A stretch of DNA of 64,000 bases from Alisma plantago-aquatica (Eukaryota; Streptophyta; Magnoliopsida; Alismatales; Alismataceae), in contig OY856412.1 in assembly GCA_963693085.1 (NCBI GenBank), positions 349,406,457 through 349,470,456 of the forward strand. The letters are read 5' to 3'. Below are positions 46,600 to 56,911 of the stretch, one piece after another (within the stretch, counting starts at the first letter, position 1; every line of letters starts with the position of its first letter). The position numbers and the translations under genes were made by a program. The notes beneath the pieces are model-generated. The model was given only the letters and a program-made list of their open reading frames with translations. It ran no database searches and was not told the DNA's origin.

Positions 46600-47490
46600 G
46601 AATGAATGAGGCAGGGGGAAATGAGAGCTTGAAGCAGACCGCCAGCGCTCGGTGCAGTAGTGCTTGTAATTACTCTATAGAGGAGATTGAAGTTGTGAAT
46701 AGAAATGAAAATTCTTTTCCTTATATAGGGCTCGGATAGCCCAGTCATCCAAAGTTGGTACTACCGAGTTGGATTCGGTGATACCGAGATTGTGGGGAGG
46801 GTTCAGAGCTCGATGGTATCGACAGATGACGTTGCACGATAACTAAGGTGTGGATCACCCTGAAGTCAGTAGTACCGAGTTGTGGCATGGATCGATAGTG
46901 CTGATTGCTCGATGTGGATCGTCTGGGCCATTGCTTTCTTTTCCTAATTTTCTAAAAAAATTGGAAAATCAGTACTACCGACACCTGTCAATAGTATCGA
47001 GTTGCAATTATTTCTTGGTCTTTGAGAAAGCATCTCGGTGCACCAAACCTGGGCCTTCCAGAAGTCAGTAGTACTAATAAGTAGGTCAGTAGTACCGAGT
47101 CCTCATCCAATATGTGCCCAAAAATCTTCAGAAACTCAGTGGTACCGAGAGTGGTCTCTGTAATACCGAGATAGTCAATTTTCTGCCCCTTGGCTCCTGA
47201 CCTAAATTCAGTAGTATTGAGTGGGAACTCGGTAGTACCAACATTTTTTCTCCTTTGCGTCAAATCTGTCTGAACCAATTTTTGTCGTACCAAGTATAAA
47301 ATCAATAGTATCGACCCTGCCTAACCTGCACACTTACAAAAAATAGAACAAGGTACCTTTTTAACATAAAAATTGAAACTAAAACTTATGGAAACAAAAA
47401 TGCAACCTAATGAAAGAAAAATAAAAATTGGGTTGCCTCCCAACAAGCGCCCTTGTTTAAAGTCCTAGGCTAGACTTAAAGAAAACCTCT
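46600..47490 (-). other. Post-pol spacer of Athila element 1 with palindromic words
   Basis: This spacer between integrase and the ATHILA-type ORF is non-coding. It holds at least a dozen copies or variants of ACTCGGTAGTACCGAGT (for example ACTCAGTGGTACCGAGA at 47134-47150), the same word as in this element's LTRs. Confidence 0.8.
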
Positions 47491-47498
47491 AATCCTCC

Positions 47499-48685
47499 TC
47501 AAGCCTCAAGAGCTTTGAGTTCCTCAACACCTTTCTCAACCTTTCCCCAAAAGTAGTGCTTCAACCACTGGCCATTAACAAGGTATGACACAACCCCATC
47601 TCCGATCCTCACAACACCATGGGGAAAAACCTCTAAAATTTCATAGGGTCCACTCCATCTAGACCTTAATTTTCCTGGATGCAACTTAAGTCTATAATTA
47701 AAAAGTAACACCTTTTCCCCTGGAGTAAACACCCTATGTAGGATGTGCCTATCATGAATCTTCTTTGTCCTCTCTGTATAGATCTTGACGTCTTCATAGG
47801 CATTTATCCTCAACTCATCCAACTCATTCAACTCCAACATTCTATGTTTCCCAGCTTCATCTATATTAAAGTTCAATCTTTTTAACGCCCATCTAGCCTT
47901 ATGCTCCAATTCTACAAGTAAGTGACAAGCGTGCCCATAAACCAATCTAATAGGCACAATTCTTATAGGTGATTTATAGGCTGTCATGTATGCCCATAGT
48001 GCATCATTGAGGAGCATACTCCAATTTGTCCAAAGTATTGAGACTGTCCTTTCTAAAATCTACTTAATTTCTCTATTGGACACCTCAACGTGGCCATGTG
48101 TTTGTGGGTGATATGGACCCACTCAGTGTTTTACCCCATACTTAATCAATAAAGCTCTAAAATTCCTATTGGTAAAATGGGTCCTCCATCACTTATGATC
48201 ATCTGAGGGACACCAAACTTGTAGAAAATATTATCTTCGAGAAATTTGCATACAACATGTGTGTCATTGGTCTGGGTTGGAATTTCTTCCACCCATTTTG
48301 ACACATAATTAATGGCGAGTAATATGTACAGGTTTGAGTTTGAAGACACAAACGGTCCCATGAAATCTATGCCCCATAAATAAAAAAATTCAACTTCTTG
48401 AAACACATATAAGGGCATTTCGTGTCTTCTAGAAATGTTACATGCACATTGACACGAGTCACAACAACGAACATAGTTATAAGCATCTTTGAACAAAGTT
48501 GGCCAATAAAACCCACTCTCTAAGACCTTAGTTGCAGTCCTAGAACTAGCGTGATGCCCTACTATGGGGAGTGAATGATAGTGTGACAAGATACTCTCAT
48601 ACTCACTCTCCAGTACACATTTCCTCAAAATACCGTCCCTACATTGCCTCAGCAATATTGAGTCATCCCACACATAATATCTCAA
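47499..48685 (-). pseudogene. Integrase of Athila element 1
   Basis: The zinc domain (48460-48620) shows HYHSLPIVGHH and CCDSCQC. The first catalytic Asp is in WGIDFMGPF (about 48360) and the second in ISDGG (about 48180). The Glu is retained in GHVEVSNREIK (about 48070), but a frameshift near 48150 and a TAG at about 48050 interrupt the frame. The C-terminal part (47499-48017) is a clean 172-codon frame with GPYEILEVFPHGVV and GQWLKHY, the usual Athila integrase tail without a chromodomain. Confidence 0.9.
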
Positions 48686-48709
48686 AGAATAGAAGAATTT
48701 CTTCTTCTC

Positions 48710-49264
48710 CTAGTATCCCCAATCCTCTGGCAGTATCCCACATGCCAGGTAATTCACAATCTTAGCATACCAAGGGTATGCTGCCTTGAGAGCAAAAAGT
48801 TGATCATCTGGAAATTCTACCACAATAGGGATGTCCACATCCCTCTCATCCACTCTCTCTAATCTAGATAGATGATTTGCTACTACATTCTCAATACATG
48901 TGTTATCCTTTACTTCAATGCCAAATTCTTGTAAAAGCAGGATCCACCTGATTAATCTAGGCTTGGCGTCTTTCTTTTGTAAAAGGTATTTAATGGCGGC
49001 GTGATCAGTCCACACAATTCCCTTCACCCCCACTAAATATTGCCTAAATTTTTCAAAAGAAAAAACAACAACCAACAATTCTTTTTTAGTGGTGGTATAG
49101 TTTAATTGAGCATCATTTAAAGTCTTCGACGCATAGTATATCACGATAGGGACCTTGTCCTGGCACTGGCCTAAGACTACACCCACCGCATAATCTGATG
49201 CATCACACATCAGCTCAAATGGCTTACTCCAATCTAGAGCTTGAACAATGGGAGACAAAATCAA
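48710..49264 (-). pseudogene. RNase H of Athila element 1
   Basis: A continuous 184-codon frame shows CDASDYAVGVVLGQ, TTTKKELL and WTDHAAIKYLLQKKDAKPR, which supply the first catalytic residues. The last conserved Asp of the ADHLSRL motif reads ANHLSRL, an Asp-to-Asn change consistent with G-to-A mutation. A stop separates it from RT upstream and from integrase downstream. Confidence 0.88.
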
Positions 49265-49399
49265 TTTTTCCTTAAGGACCTCAAAAGCTTTAATGCATTT
49301 ATCATCAAAACGAAACTCAACGTCCTTTTCTAATAATTCGAATAGGGGTTTTGCAATTTTTGAAAAATCTTTTATAAATTGTTAGTAAAATCCAGCATG

Positions 49400-50127
49400 A
49401 CCTAGAAAACTCCTCACTCCCTTGACCGATGTCAGTGGAGGTATCTTGGAAATAACTCTATTTTTATCGGGTCAACCTCCATTCCCCTATTGGACACCTT
49501 ATTTCCCAAAACAATCCCCTCACTCACCATTATATGACATTTCTCCCAATTAAGAATCATGTGAGTGTCTTCACACCAATGTAACACTTTATTGAGGTTA
49601 TATAGACAGTCTTCAAAAGACTCTCCATAAACCAAAAAATCATCCATGAACATTTCCAAGCACCGTTCAACCATGTCGGAAAAAATGGCGAGCATGCAGC
49701 GTTGGAAGGTAGCGGGTGCATTACACAATCCAAACGACATCTGTCTATAGGTAAATGTGCCATAGGGATAGGTGAAGGTGGACTTCTTCTGATCCACAAG
49801 CTTGATAGAAATCTGATTATATCTGAAATAACTATCAAGAAAACAAAAATGGGATGACCTGCCAATCGTTCCAAAATCTGATCAATAAAAGGGTAAAGGA
49901 AAGTGATCTTTCAATGTAGAGGAGTTCAAGAGGTGATAATCTATACACACACGCCACCCCATGACTAACCTAGTCGGTATTAATTCATTAGCAGAGTTAG
50001 TTGTCACAGTTATCCCTCCTTTCTTGGGCACAACCTGTGTCAGACTTACCCATGTGGAATCACATTTTGCATAAATTATACCTGCTAACAAGAACTTCAT
50101 GACTTCCTTCTTCACTACTTCTATCAT
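49400..50127 (-). pseudogene. Reverse transcriptase of Athila element 1
   Basis: VKKEVMKFLLAGIIY starts the domain at about 50110. WVSLTQVVPKKGG and MGWRVCIDYHLLN follow, then a frameshift near 49880. In the next frame TFTYRQMSFGLCNAPATFQ and the catalytic FMDDFLVYG (about 49640) are intact, with the primer-grip and thumb segments continuing to about 49430. Confidence 0.92.
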
Positions 50128-50235
50128 AATTGGATTTCAGCACCACTGTGGTTGAACTACTGCATTAGCTCCTTCTTCTAATCATATTTTATGTTGGCAT
50201 AGGCTAGGGGAGATGCCTCTGATGTCAGCCATGGA

Positions 50236-51399
50236 TCACCCAAATGCTGCTTGATGGTTCTTCAGGACGCATAGAAGTTGAGCCTCCTCATCCTGGCTCA
50301 ATGCTGATGAGATGATGACTGGGTGCTTCTCCTTAGTTGCCAAGAACACATACTTCAGATGCGGGGGCAACAACTTTAGCTCTAAATCAGGAGGATTCAC
50401 CAATGAAGAGACCAAAGGTGCAGGCGGTGGTCCTAGATCCTCAAAGTGTCTGGTATAGAAGCACGGGAGTGCTTTCAGCATCAAAGCACATTCCTTCCAG
50501 GAGTTGCAATGGGGGTAGTCTCTCTCCACATTCATCAAGCATGCCTCCAGGAACAATTGTGGATGAACATGTACAAATTGAGTCAACCTTGATTTCTTCA
50601 ACTGCTGGTGGGAAGTCTGCCCCTCTTCATTCTCTGGATACTGCACAACTTCTACTGAGGACACCACCTTAGTATTTTCCATAATGTCCACTACCAGTGT
50701 ACCCTTATCCACCTTTGTCATGACGTGTGCCATATCTAAAAACGGTCTTCCCATAAATAGGGACACTGGTCCCTTAATGTGCTTCAAACTATTGCATTGG
50801 GCTTCCTTCTCCTTTGACTTTGATACTTCAGGCATCTGAATTTCAAATCGGTCATCTTGGATACCTAGTGTCAATCTTCCTCTCCCTATTTCCAAGATCA
50901 TGTCTGCCGTAGCTTGTAAAGGCCTCCCCAATAGTAGTTCATTGACATGATCATCTTGCATCTCCATGACTACAAAGTCAGCTAGAAACACAAACCTATC
51001 TACTTTAACCAGAACATCTTCCCATATTCCATACGGTCTAACCATCGAATTTTCATCTAGTTGTATTGTCATGCTGATTTTTCTAGATTCTTTGAGGCCT
51101 AACTTCTTGAAAGTCGTCAAGGGCATGAGATTAATGCTAGACCCTGAATCACACAACGCCTCCCCAAACTTGGTCTTTCTTGTGAAACATGAGATATTGA
51201 AACAACACTGGTCTTGTCATTTTGGTGGTAGCATTCCCAGAATGAACACACTCACCTGCTCCTTCAGCACCACCACATCAGTATCAACTATCCACCTCTT
51301 TTTGTTGATAATGTCCTTCAAAAATTTACCATAAAAAGGTATTTGCTCAATTGCATCAATCAATGGTATATTGACGGACAATTTTCTGAAACTTTCCAA
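50236..51399 (-). pseudogene. Protease and RT lead-in of Athila element 1
   Basis: 51217-51399 holds FRKLSVNIPLIDAIEQIPFYGKFLKDI, the usual segment between gag and protease. The frame from 51156 begins with MCDSGSSINLMPL, the aspartic protease site (DSG kept), and runs 306 codons to a region with VISSALSQDEEAQLL near RT. Only one shift separates the two segments, so this is the best-preserved part of the element. Confidence 0.9.
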
Positions 51400-51556
51400 A
51401 AAAAATCCTGAATTGCTAAACTGCCTTTCTGGACTTCACACTATTGGGGAAGAGAACTGGTATCGCCTGTGACCTTTGATGAGGTGGGACATAAGGCTAT
51501 GGCCTTGCCCCTATCACTTTTGGCTGCTCTGTCTCATCTGTTCAATATTTTTCACC

Positions 51557-52970
51557 CTATTTTGAATCTGTTGTGGCATCCACCACAACCGACTCCTGAT
51601 TGTTGCTTGAATCTTTTGTCTCCGCTGGCTTGGGTTGACCTTTCTTGTCTCTACTAAGAAATTGTGTACTGCTCCTCAGAAGTATAGCTTTCACCTGTTG
51701 GTTCCCAGATGGAGAATTTGTGTTACCCAAAAAACTGTGTTTGACATTATTCTTAATTGCTACCACCTCTGTTGCAATCTGTGAAATCTGAGACTCTAAA
51801 CTGCAGAATTGAGATGTGTGGTTTTGTATCTCTCTCTGTTTATGGTTGATCACCATGTCATTTTGTTTCACCAACTTCTTTATAAGATCTTGCATGTTTT
51901 CATCTTCAGGCCCCTTATTATGTTGTTTTGCATTTCCTTACTGCCTTGTCTGGCTAGGATCATGTTGGAAGTTGTTCAGATCCTTCCAAGAGAGCTTTGG
52001 GTCCTTTTGCTAGGAGTGCTCATTATTCATGTACCCCATTGACACATATATTTGACCTATCCTTACTCCTCATTTGAGAAGTTTCTGTCCTTCTGGCATA
52101 GCTTCTTGGCGATCAGTTCTAGCTTCTCATTAAGAGCATTTATTACCCTAGACTCTCCCGCACTCTTGATTGTCTCTGGGCATTCTCTTTCTTCTCCCCA
52201 GGACTAATTCTTGGACATATTCTACAATATCTCATGACACTTGGATGGTTTATTGTTGAGGAAGAAACCCTTTCCTGTACTATCCAATGTGGTCCGCTCA
52301 CCTTGATGTAGGCCATAATCAAGATTTTAGCCTGATCTTCTAGCTCAATCCCATGATGTGGGACCTTTCACAACATATGTTCAAATCTCTCCCAGGCCTC
52401 CGAGTAGGACTCCGCAACATGTTTCTTGATGTTGTAGATTTTCCTAACCAACTCATTGGTCTTTTGTGGTAGGAAGTAATGCTCAAAGAAGGCATCTATC
52501 ATCTCGTCCCATGTCCCAATGGATTTCAGATTCATATTGTAGAACCATGCTTTTTCTTAGTCCTTTAGAGATGAAGATAATAGTTTCAGATAAATAAGTA
52601 TAGTCAGGACCCTATCAATTTTTAGCATGTCACAATACTCCACAAAGTTGCTGATGTGAGCCATCGGGTCTTCAAAATATGTCCATCGAATGCCTACGAC
52701 TTGACCAGGGCTACCAACCATGGGTTAATCTTATAACTTTCCACATTAACTGCCTATCTTTTTATGGCACCCAATTGAGCTTTGATCTTCTCTCAGATAG
52801 TCTTCTCCTCAGCCATCTCTTTGTTAACTGGAATGGGTGTATCTACTACAGGAGTGTTTGGCGTGTCTGGTGTGCTAGGGGTTAATCCCTTTTCCTAATT
52901 GATGTACGCATGGGCTTTATCTCTCAATGATGCAACTGTTGCACTACTCGGAGTGGAGTCTCTGTAGTCC
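51557..52970 (-). pseudogene. gag of Athila element 1
   Basis: Conceptual translation in shifting frames gives the capsid signature: ESYSEAWERFEHML-like and VPHHGIELEDQ-like blocks around 52350-52450. Upstream is KAQLGAIKR near 52770, and downstream is a coiled linker (51557-51895) with FCSLESQISQIATEV. Many stops and shifts are present. 52971-53149 is the untranslated leader. Confidence 0.8.
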
Positions 52971-53149
52971 GTACCATGCGTCTGCACCATAAACTATCAC
53001 CTGAAAGAGATAATATAGGTGTAAGAAAAGGAGATAGCAAGAAATATAAATTAGATATTTGCAATTTTAGCTCAAAAAAAATAAAAAGAGAATTAAAAAT
53101 TGGCCTAGAGTGGCCGACTACAACACTTATAGTGCTAGATTATTGCCGC

Positions 53150-53170
53150 TTTCCCGGCAACGTCACCAAA
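53150..53170 (-). other. Primer binding site of Athila element 1
   Basis: The minus strand reads TTTGGTGACGTTGCCGGGAA, four bases from the 5' LTR. It differs by a few bases from the TTTGGCGCCGTTGCCGGGGA-type site that defines Athila elements. Confidence 0.88.
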
Positions 53171-53174
53171 AACT

Positions 53175-54729
53175 TGACATGACTTTACTGTGCGTGCAAA
53201 GTGCAAGTGTACGCATACTTTAATATAGGCCCTATGAGGCCTAAGTCGAACTCAGGGAAGCAATTGGCCAGAGACTAGAACTAACTGCAATTTGATCATC
53301 TAGGCCGATGAAAATTGATTGGGTCGGTTGTTTTGAGTAGAAGCAAATAATTAAAATGGAAAATAAAATTGATTTGATTTTATGATGATGGATTCCTTAG
53401 AACAAAATTTCACCATGGGTGACATTGTCTCTGTCTTCCTATTACTAATACAAATTTCCTCTTAAATTTGAATAAAGAGCATGTAGCTAGAAACTATCCA
53501 CTTTCACAGTGTAATTCCCCTACCTAATGTAAAGCCAATTCCATTCTCATAGTAATTGATTCATTAGTTAGGTGCTTTTGGTTTAACTCTGGGTAATCTC
53601 CTCCCATTTATGACCCACCTTTCGCAAGGGACGCTGATAAATGGGTGAACCTATGTGTTTCTAACCCTTAATCCCCTTTTCAGCAATAATTAAGGATATG
53701 ATACGCTAATTGTGGTGATCAGACACAATAAGGACATGCAATTTCTACATATTCATATTCAAATAGTAAGAGAAAATCTATATCAATAATAAAATTTAGA
53801 TACAGTGCATCCTCGGGCTACTCGCGAGTCCTAAGGAATAAGGGGTTTAGCCCCGCATGGGTTCTGTAGTCAAAAACATGATAGAGAAGAAGAAAAATAT
53901 TAGAAACATCAAATGAACTATGTTAACCCTGGAGAAAAGCAACTCTGGAGAATCCCCTTCGGTGCACGGGCGTTCTACCGTCTCTCGACTGCAAAATGGT
54001 CCACCAGAAGTGCTAGAATTGCTCCTGGATGTAGCCTTCAGTCCATGTCTCTCCTTCTTTGTCACTTCGAACTTGAGCAATGGACTACTGCATGATACTT
54101 AGGTCGAGTCGTCCTCCCACATAGTCATAGTATGGCTCTTCTCTGCAAAATAACACCAGCTGTTGGATTAGATCATTGTTGTTGATCTTACCTGCCCGGA
54201 AAGTCTCAGTAGTATTGAGTTGTAACTCGATAGTACCGAGTCTTTATGGTTCTTCAAATGCACGCTCTTTCAATACTATCGAGTCAAGTCGATAGTATCG
54301 ACGCTTCAAAGAGGTCATGCATCTGGTGTAATCTCAATACTACCGACTTATGTGTCAGTGTATCGAGTTTCTATGATTCTTCGAGGGGTCTACTTATGGT
54401 GATTCGGTACCACCAATCTAAGTGTTGGTAGTACCGAGTTTGTGCATTTCACTTGGCCTATTTACTGATGTGAAATCAGTATTATCGAGTATGGAATTAG
54501 TAGTACCGAGTCTGTACGCTTGGTGTGTACCTGAAATACAAACAAAAATGTGTCTTAGTCCTCGAATTTGAGAAATTTGATAAAATTTGATAAAAATACA
54601 TAAATTGATGCATTTCAATGAAACATTCTATTCATAAGAGTTTGTGAATAAAATCTCAAGAAAATAAAAAATGCATGCACAAAAATAAGGGAAAATAAGC
54701 CTATAAAATGACTAAATATCCATACATCA
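53175..54729 (-). repeat. 5' LTR of Athila element 1 (1555 bp)
   Basis: The minus strand runs TGATGTATGGAT..AGTCATGTCA, colinear with 30053-31586. Palindromic words (CTCGATAGTACCGAG at 54226-54240 and others) lie at 54205-54510, the same sub-region as in the 3' LTR. Confidence 0.92.
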
Positions 54730-55507
54730 GTTATCCATAGTTGTAGGTTGTTTGCTAAAACTAATAATGAAGAGGATATTTGTTGGTTGACAAGCCAAAA
54801 TTGACACCTAAGATAGTGACATAGATGTCAATTTTTTGTAGAAATCTGATGCAAGAGGCCATTATCCAAACGAAAAATTAGCCTGAGTAAGGAATTAATT
54901 GTTGGTTGTGTAGCTGACACCTAACCTAGTGACTTAGATGTCAGTTTGTTTTAAGAAGTTGATGCTAGATGCCCTTATTTGAATGAAATATCAGCCTGAG
55001 TAAGGCCTTAGTTGTCAAATTTTCTCTGGGTGAATCGACACTACAGAGCAATTCTAGGGAACATTTTTTTGTAGGAAGCAAATCCTATGACATGATTTTC
55101 TTGACAAAAAACTGACACCCATTGTAAAACTTTTCACGGTTGTTTTTTGAGAATCATTGTTGATTTTTTAGATAAAAAACCAATGTCGTAAGTATTTTTG
55201 AGGCCAAAATTTATTTCACGCGAAGGTGTTTGTCATCCGTTCTCTAAAAATCAACGCTTCTCTAAAAATTTTTGGAGGCAAATAATTTTCATAAAAAAAT
55301 TGTATTTCATAGGCTGTTTTATAGGTCGATTTTTTAAAGGTAACTGATGATACAAAAAAAGTGGTTTTTGTGTCTTTTCTAAATCAATATGACTTGATCA
55401 ATGGCAACATTTATGCTAATGAACCAATGTTTTTGGTCTATATTGTCAATTTTTCTTTGTAATCGACATCAGAAAAAGTGACATTAGAGGTTAGAAATGT
55501 ACTAGTG
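54730..55507 (+). mobile_element. CACTA remnant 2, right terminal part with subterminal repeats
   Basis: It ends AGAAATGTACTAGTG, which read inward is CACTAGTACATTTCT, a typical plant CACTA terminus. Two imperfect subterminal units of about 115 bp (54783-54900 and 54901-55015) carry TTGTTGGTTG, TGACACCTAA, TTAGATGTCA and CAGCCTGAGTAAGG words. Subterminal repeats are binding sites of the TNPA-type protein in active CACTA elements. The left part lies before 30052. No transposase is visible, so it is non-autonomous or deleted. Confidence 0.65.
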
Positions 55508-55792
55508 ATGGTGTCCCTATTTTATCTCTTCTTGGACGAGATCCATGATGAATCATGGTTGATATCACTTCATATTCCTAAAGATCCATCTTTTTCTCTT
55601 TCCTTGACTGAGTTGAGCATATATCTTTCTTAGAGGAGCTTTTGTGGAGCTTTGGTGGGATTTTTAGGTGGTTTGGATCCTTGAACATGATCCTCTTGCT
55701 AGGTTTTTTTCTTCAATTTGCGAGTGATATAGGTTGTCAAGTATTCTTTGCCTAGACACTCTACCTGCAAACCCTAAATAAGGACACCCCCA

Positions 55793-55795
<3 letters not shown>

Positions 55796-55832
<37 letters not shown>
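55796..55832. repeat. (TA)n microsatellite
   Basis: About 18 uninterrupted TA units. Confidence 0.97.
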
Positions 55833-55835
<3 letters not shown>

Positions 55836-56702
55836 TATATATACCTAATGAATAATAAAATACCAACATCAAAATATGAGTTGAAAACTAAGAATTATTA
55901 CAATATTAGGTAGATATCAAACAAAGCTTATTATCATATGTGAACTCATCTAGAGAGAGCTTCTTAGAATCGACACCATGTTGTTGTCAATTTTCTTCCT
56001 ATTGGAAAATACAAAAAGTCTTTAGTAGTAGAACTCAAGCATCTTCTAGTAGTCGAAGGATTGTATTCAAGCATTGAAATTATTATTAAAATCAACATTA
56101 GTTTGAAGAATAATATCATAATTAACATGACATCATAAAATTGGCTATTTTTTCATATAGAGTAGAAACTTGAGTCTGCAAGAAAGTACTTTAAGAAATA
56201 AGATCATCACTTCTTTCCTTCTCATCTAGCATTATAAGGTCACAAACCTAGATGAATGCTAATATTATTTTTCTCATCATAAGTGAATGCATAATTAAGA
56301 TCTTGAATTGTTTGATTGATAGAAAACCCTAAGTTGACTCTAATTGTACCTTGTTTTCCATAATTTAGTTATTAATCAAATATATGAGGTCTTTATTGCA
56401 AATATATTGTACATATCTAGTTTTATGCTTTTCTTCACTTATGTGCTCTGAATGATGATGTTTGATGTGTAATATCCTTGGTTTCATCCTTGTGCTCTTC
56501 CACCATCAATCTAGGGTTTGAGTTTGGTTGTTAAGTGGTGAGGTCGATGGCTACTTCTAGAGCCAATGGATTTCCTCTAACCTAGGGACGATGGCTTCAA
56601 CTTGAGTGAGATTGATGATATGACCCTACCTAAGGGTCTATGATTGCTCCAGATGGTTCGACGGGTCAAGGAGTAGATACATTTATGGGATGAAGAGAGG
56701 AA

Positions 56703-56822
56703 ACCTTGATGGGTCATGAAGTGATGGCCTTGATGTGTCTTTGTTGAGGGACCTTGATCAGTCTCGATTGAGGGACCTCGATAGTTCTTGATTGAGGGGC
56801 CTTGATGGTTCATGTGAGGGGT
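56703..56822. repeat. 24-bp minisatellite
   Basis: About five imperfect units with consensus ACCTTGATNNGTCTYGATTG plus AGGG. It gives rise to an open frame on the minus strand that I do not regard as a gene. Confidence 0.8.
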
Positions 56823-56911
56823 TGGAACTTGATGGATTGGAGTTAGATGTGTCTAGTTTGATGGGTTAGTAGAGAGGGTCTGAGATACCCTTGACCTTGC
56901 TTTATGGTTAA

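Larger units (their letters stand above)
30053..54729 (-). mobile_element. Athila-type Gypsy element 1, complete but invaded three times, TSD GTTAT
   Basis: Paired LTRs (53175-54729 as 5', 30053-31586 as 3') lie in the same orientation, with GTTAT duplicated at 30048-30052 and 54730-54734. Between them on the minus strand are primer site, gag, protease, RT, RNase H, integrase, a spacer, an ATHILA-type ORF and a polypurine tract. Removing the three nested elements and one copy of each target duplication leaves about 12.7 kb, a normal Athila size. The LTRs differ at roughly one base in ten by eye, and coding frames are broken, so it is old and inactive. Confidence 0.92.
55511..56911. other. Unassigned stretch with microsatellite and minisatellite
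   Basis: No coding frame is convincing. It contains a (TA)n tract at 55796-55832 and a minisatellite at 56703-56822. The rest is AT-rich and unlike the other elements here. Confidence 0.5.

Noticed and set aside
56577..56813. Minus-strand frame with repeated GPS-type units
   Set aside because: Produced by the 24-bp minisatellite at 56703-56822.
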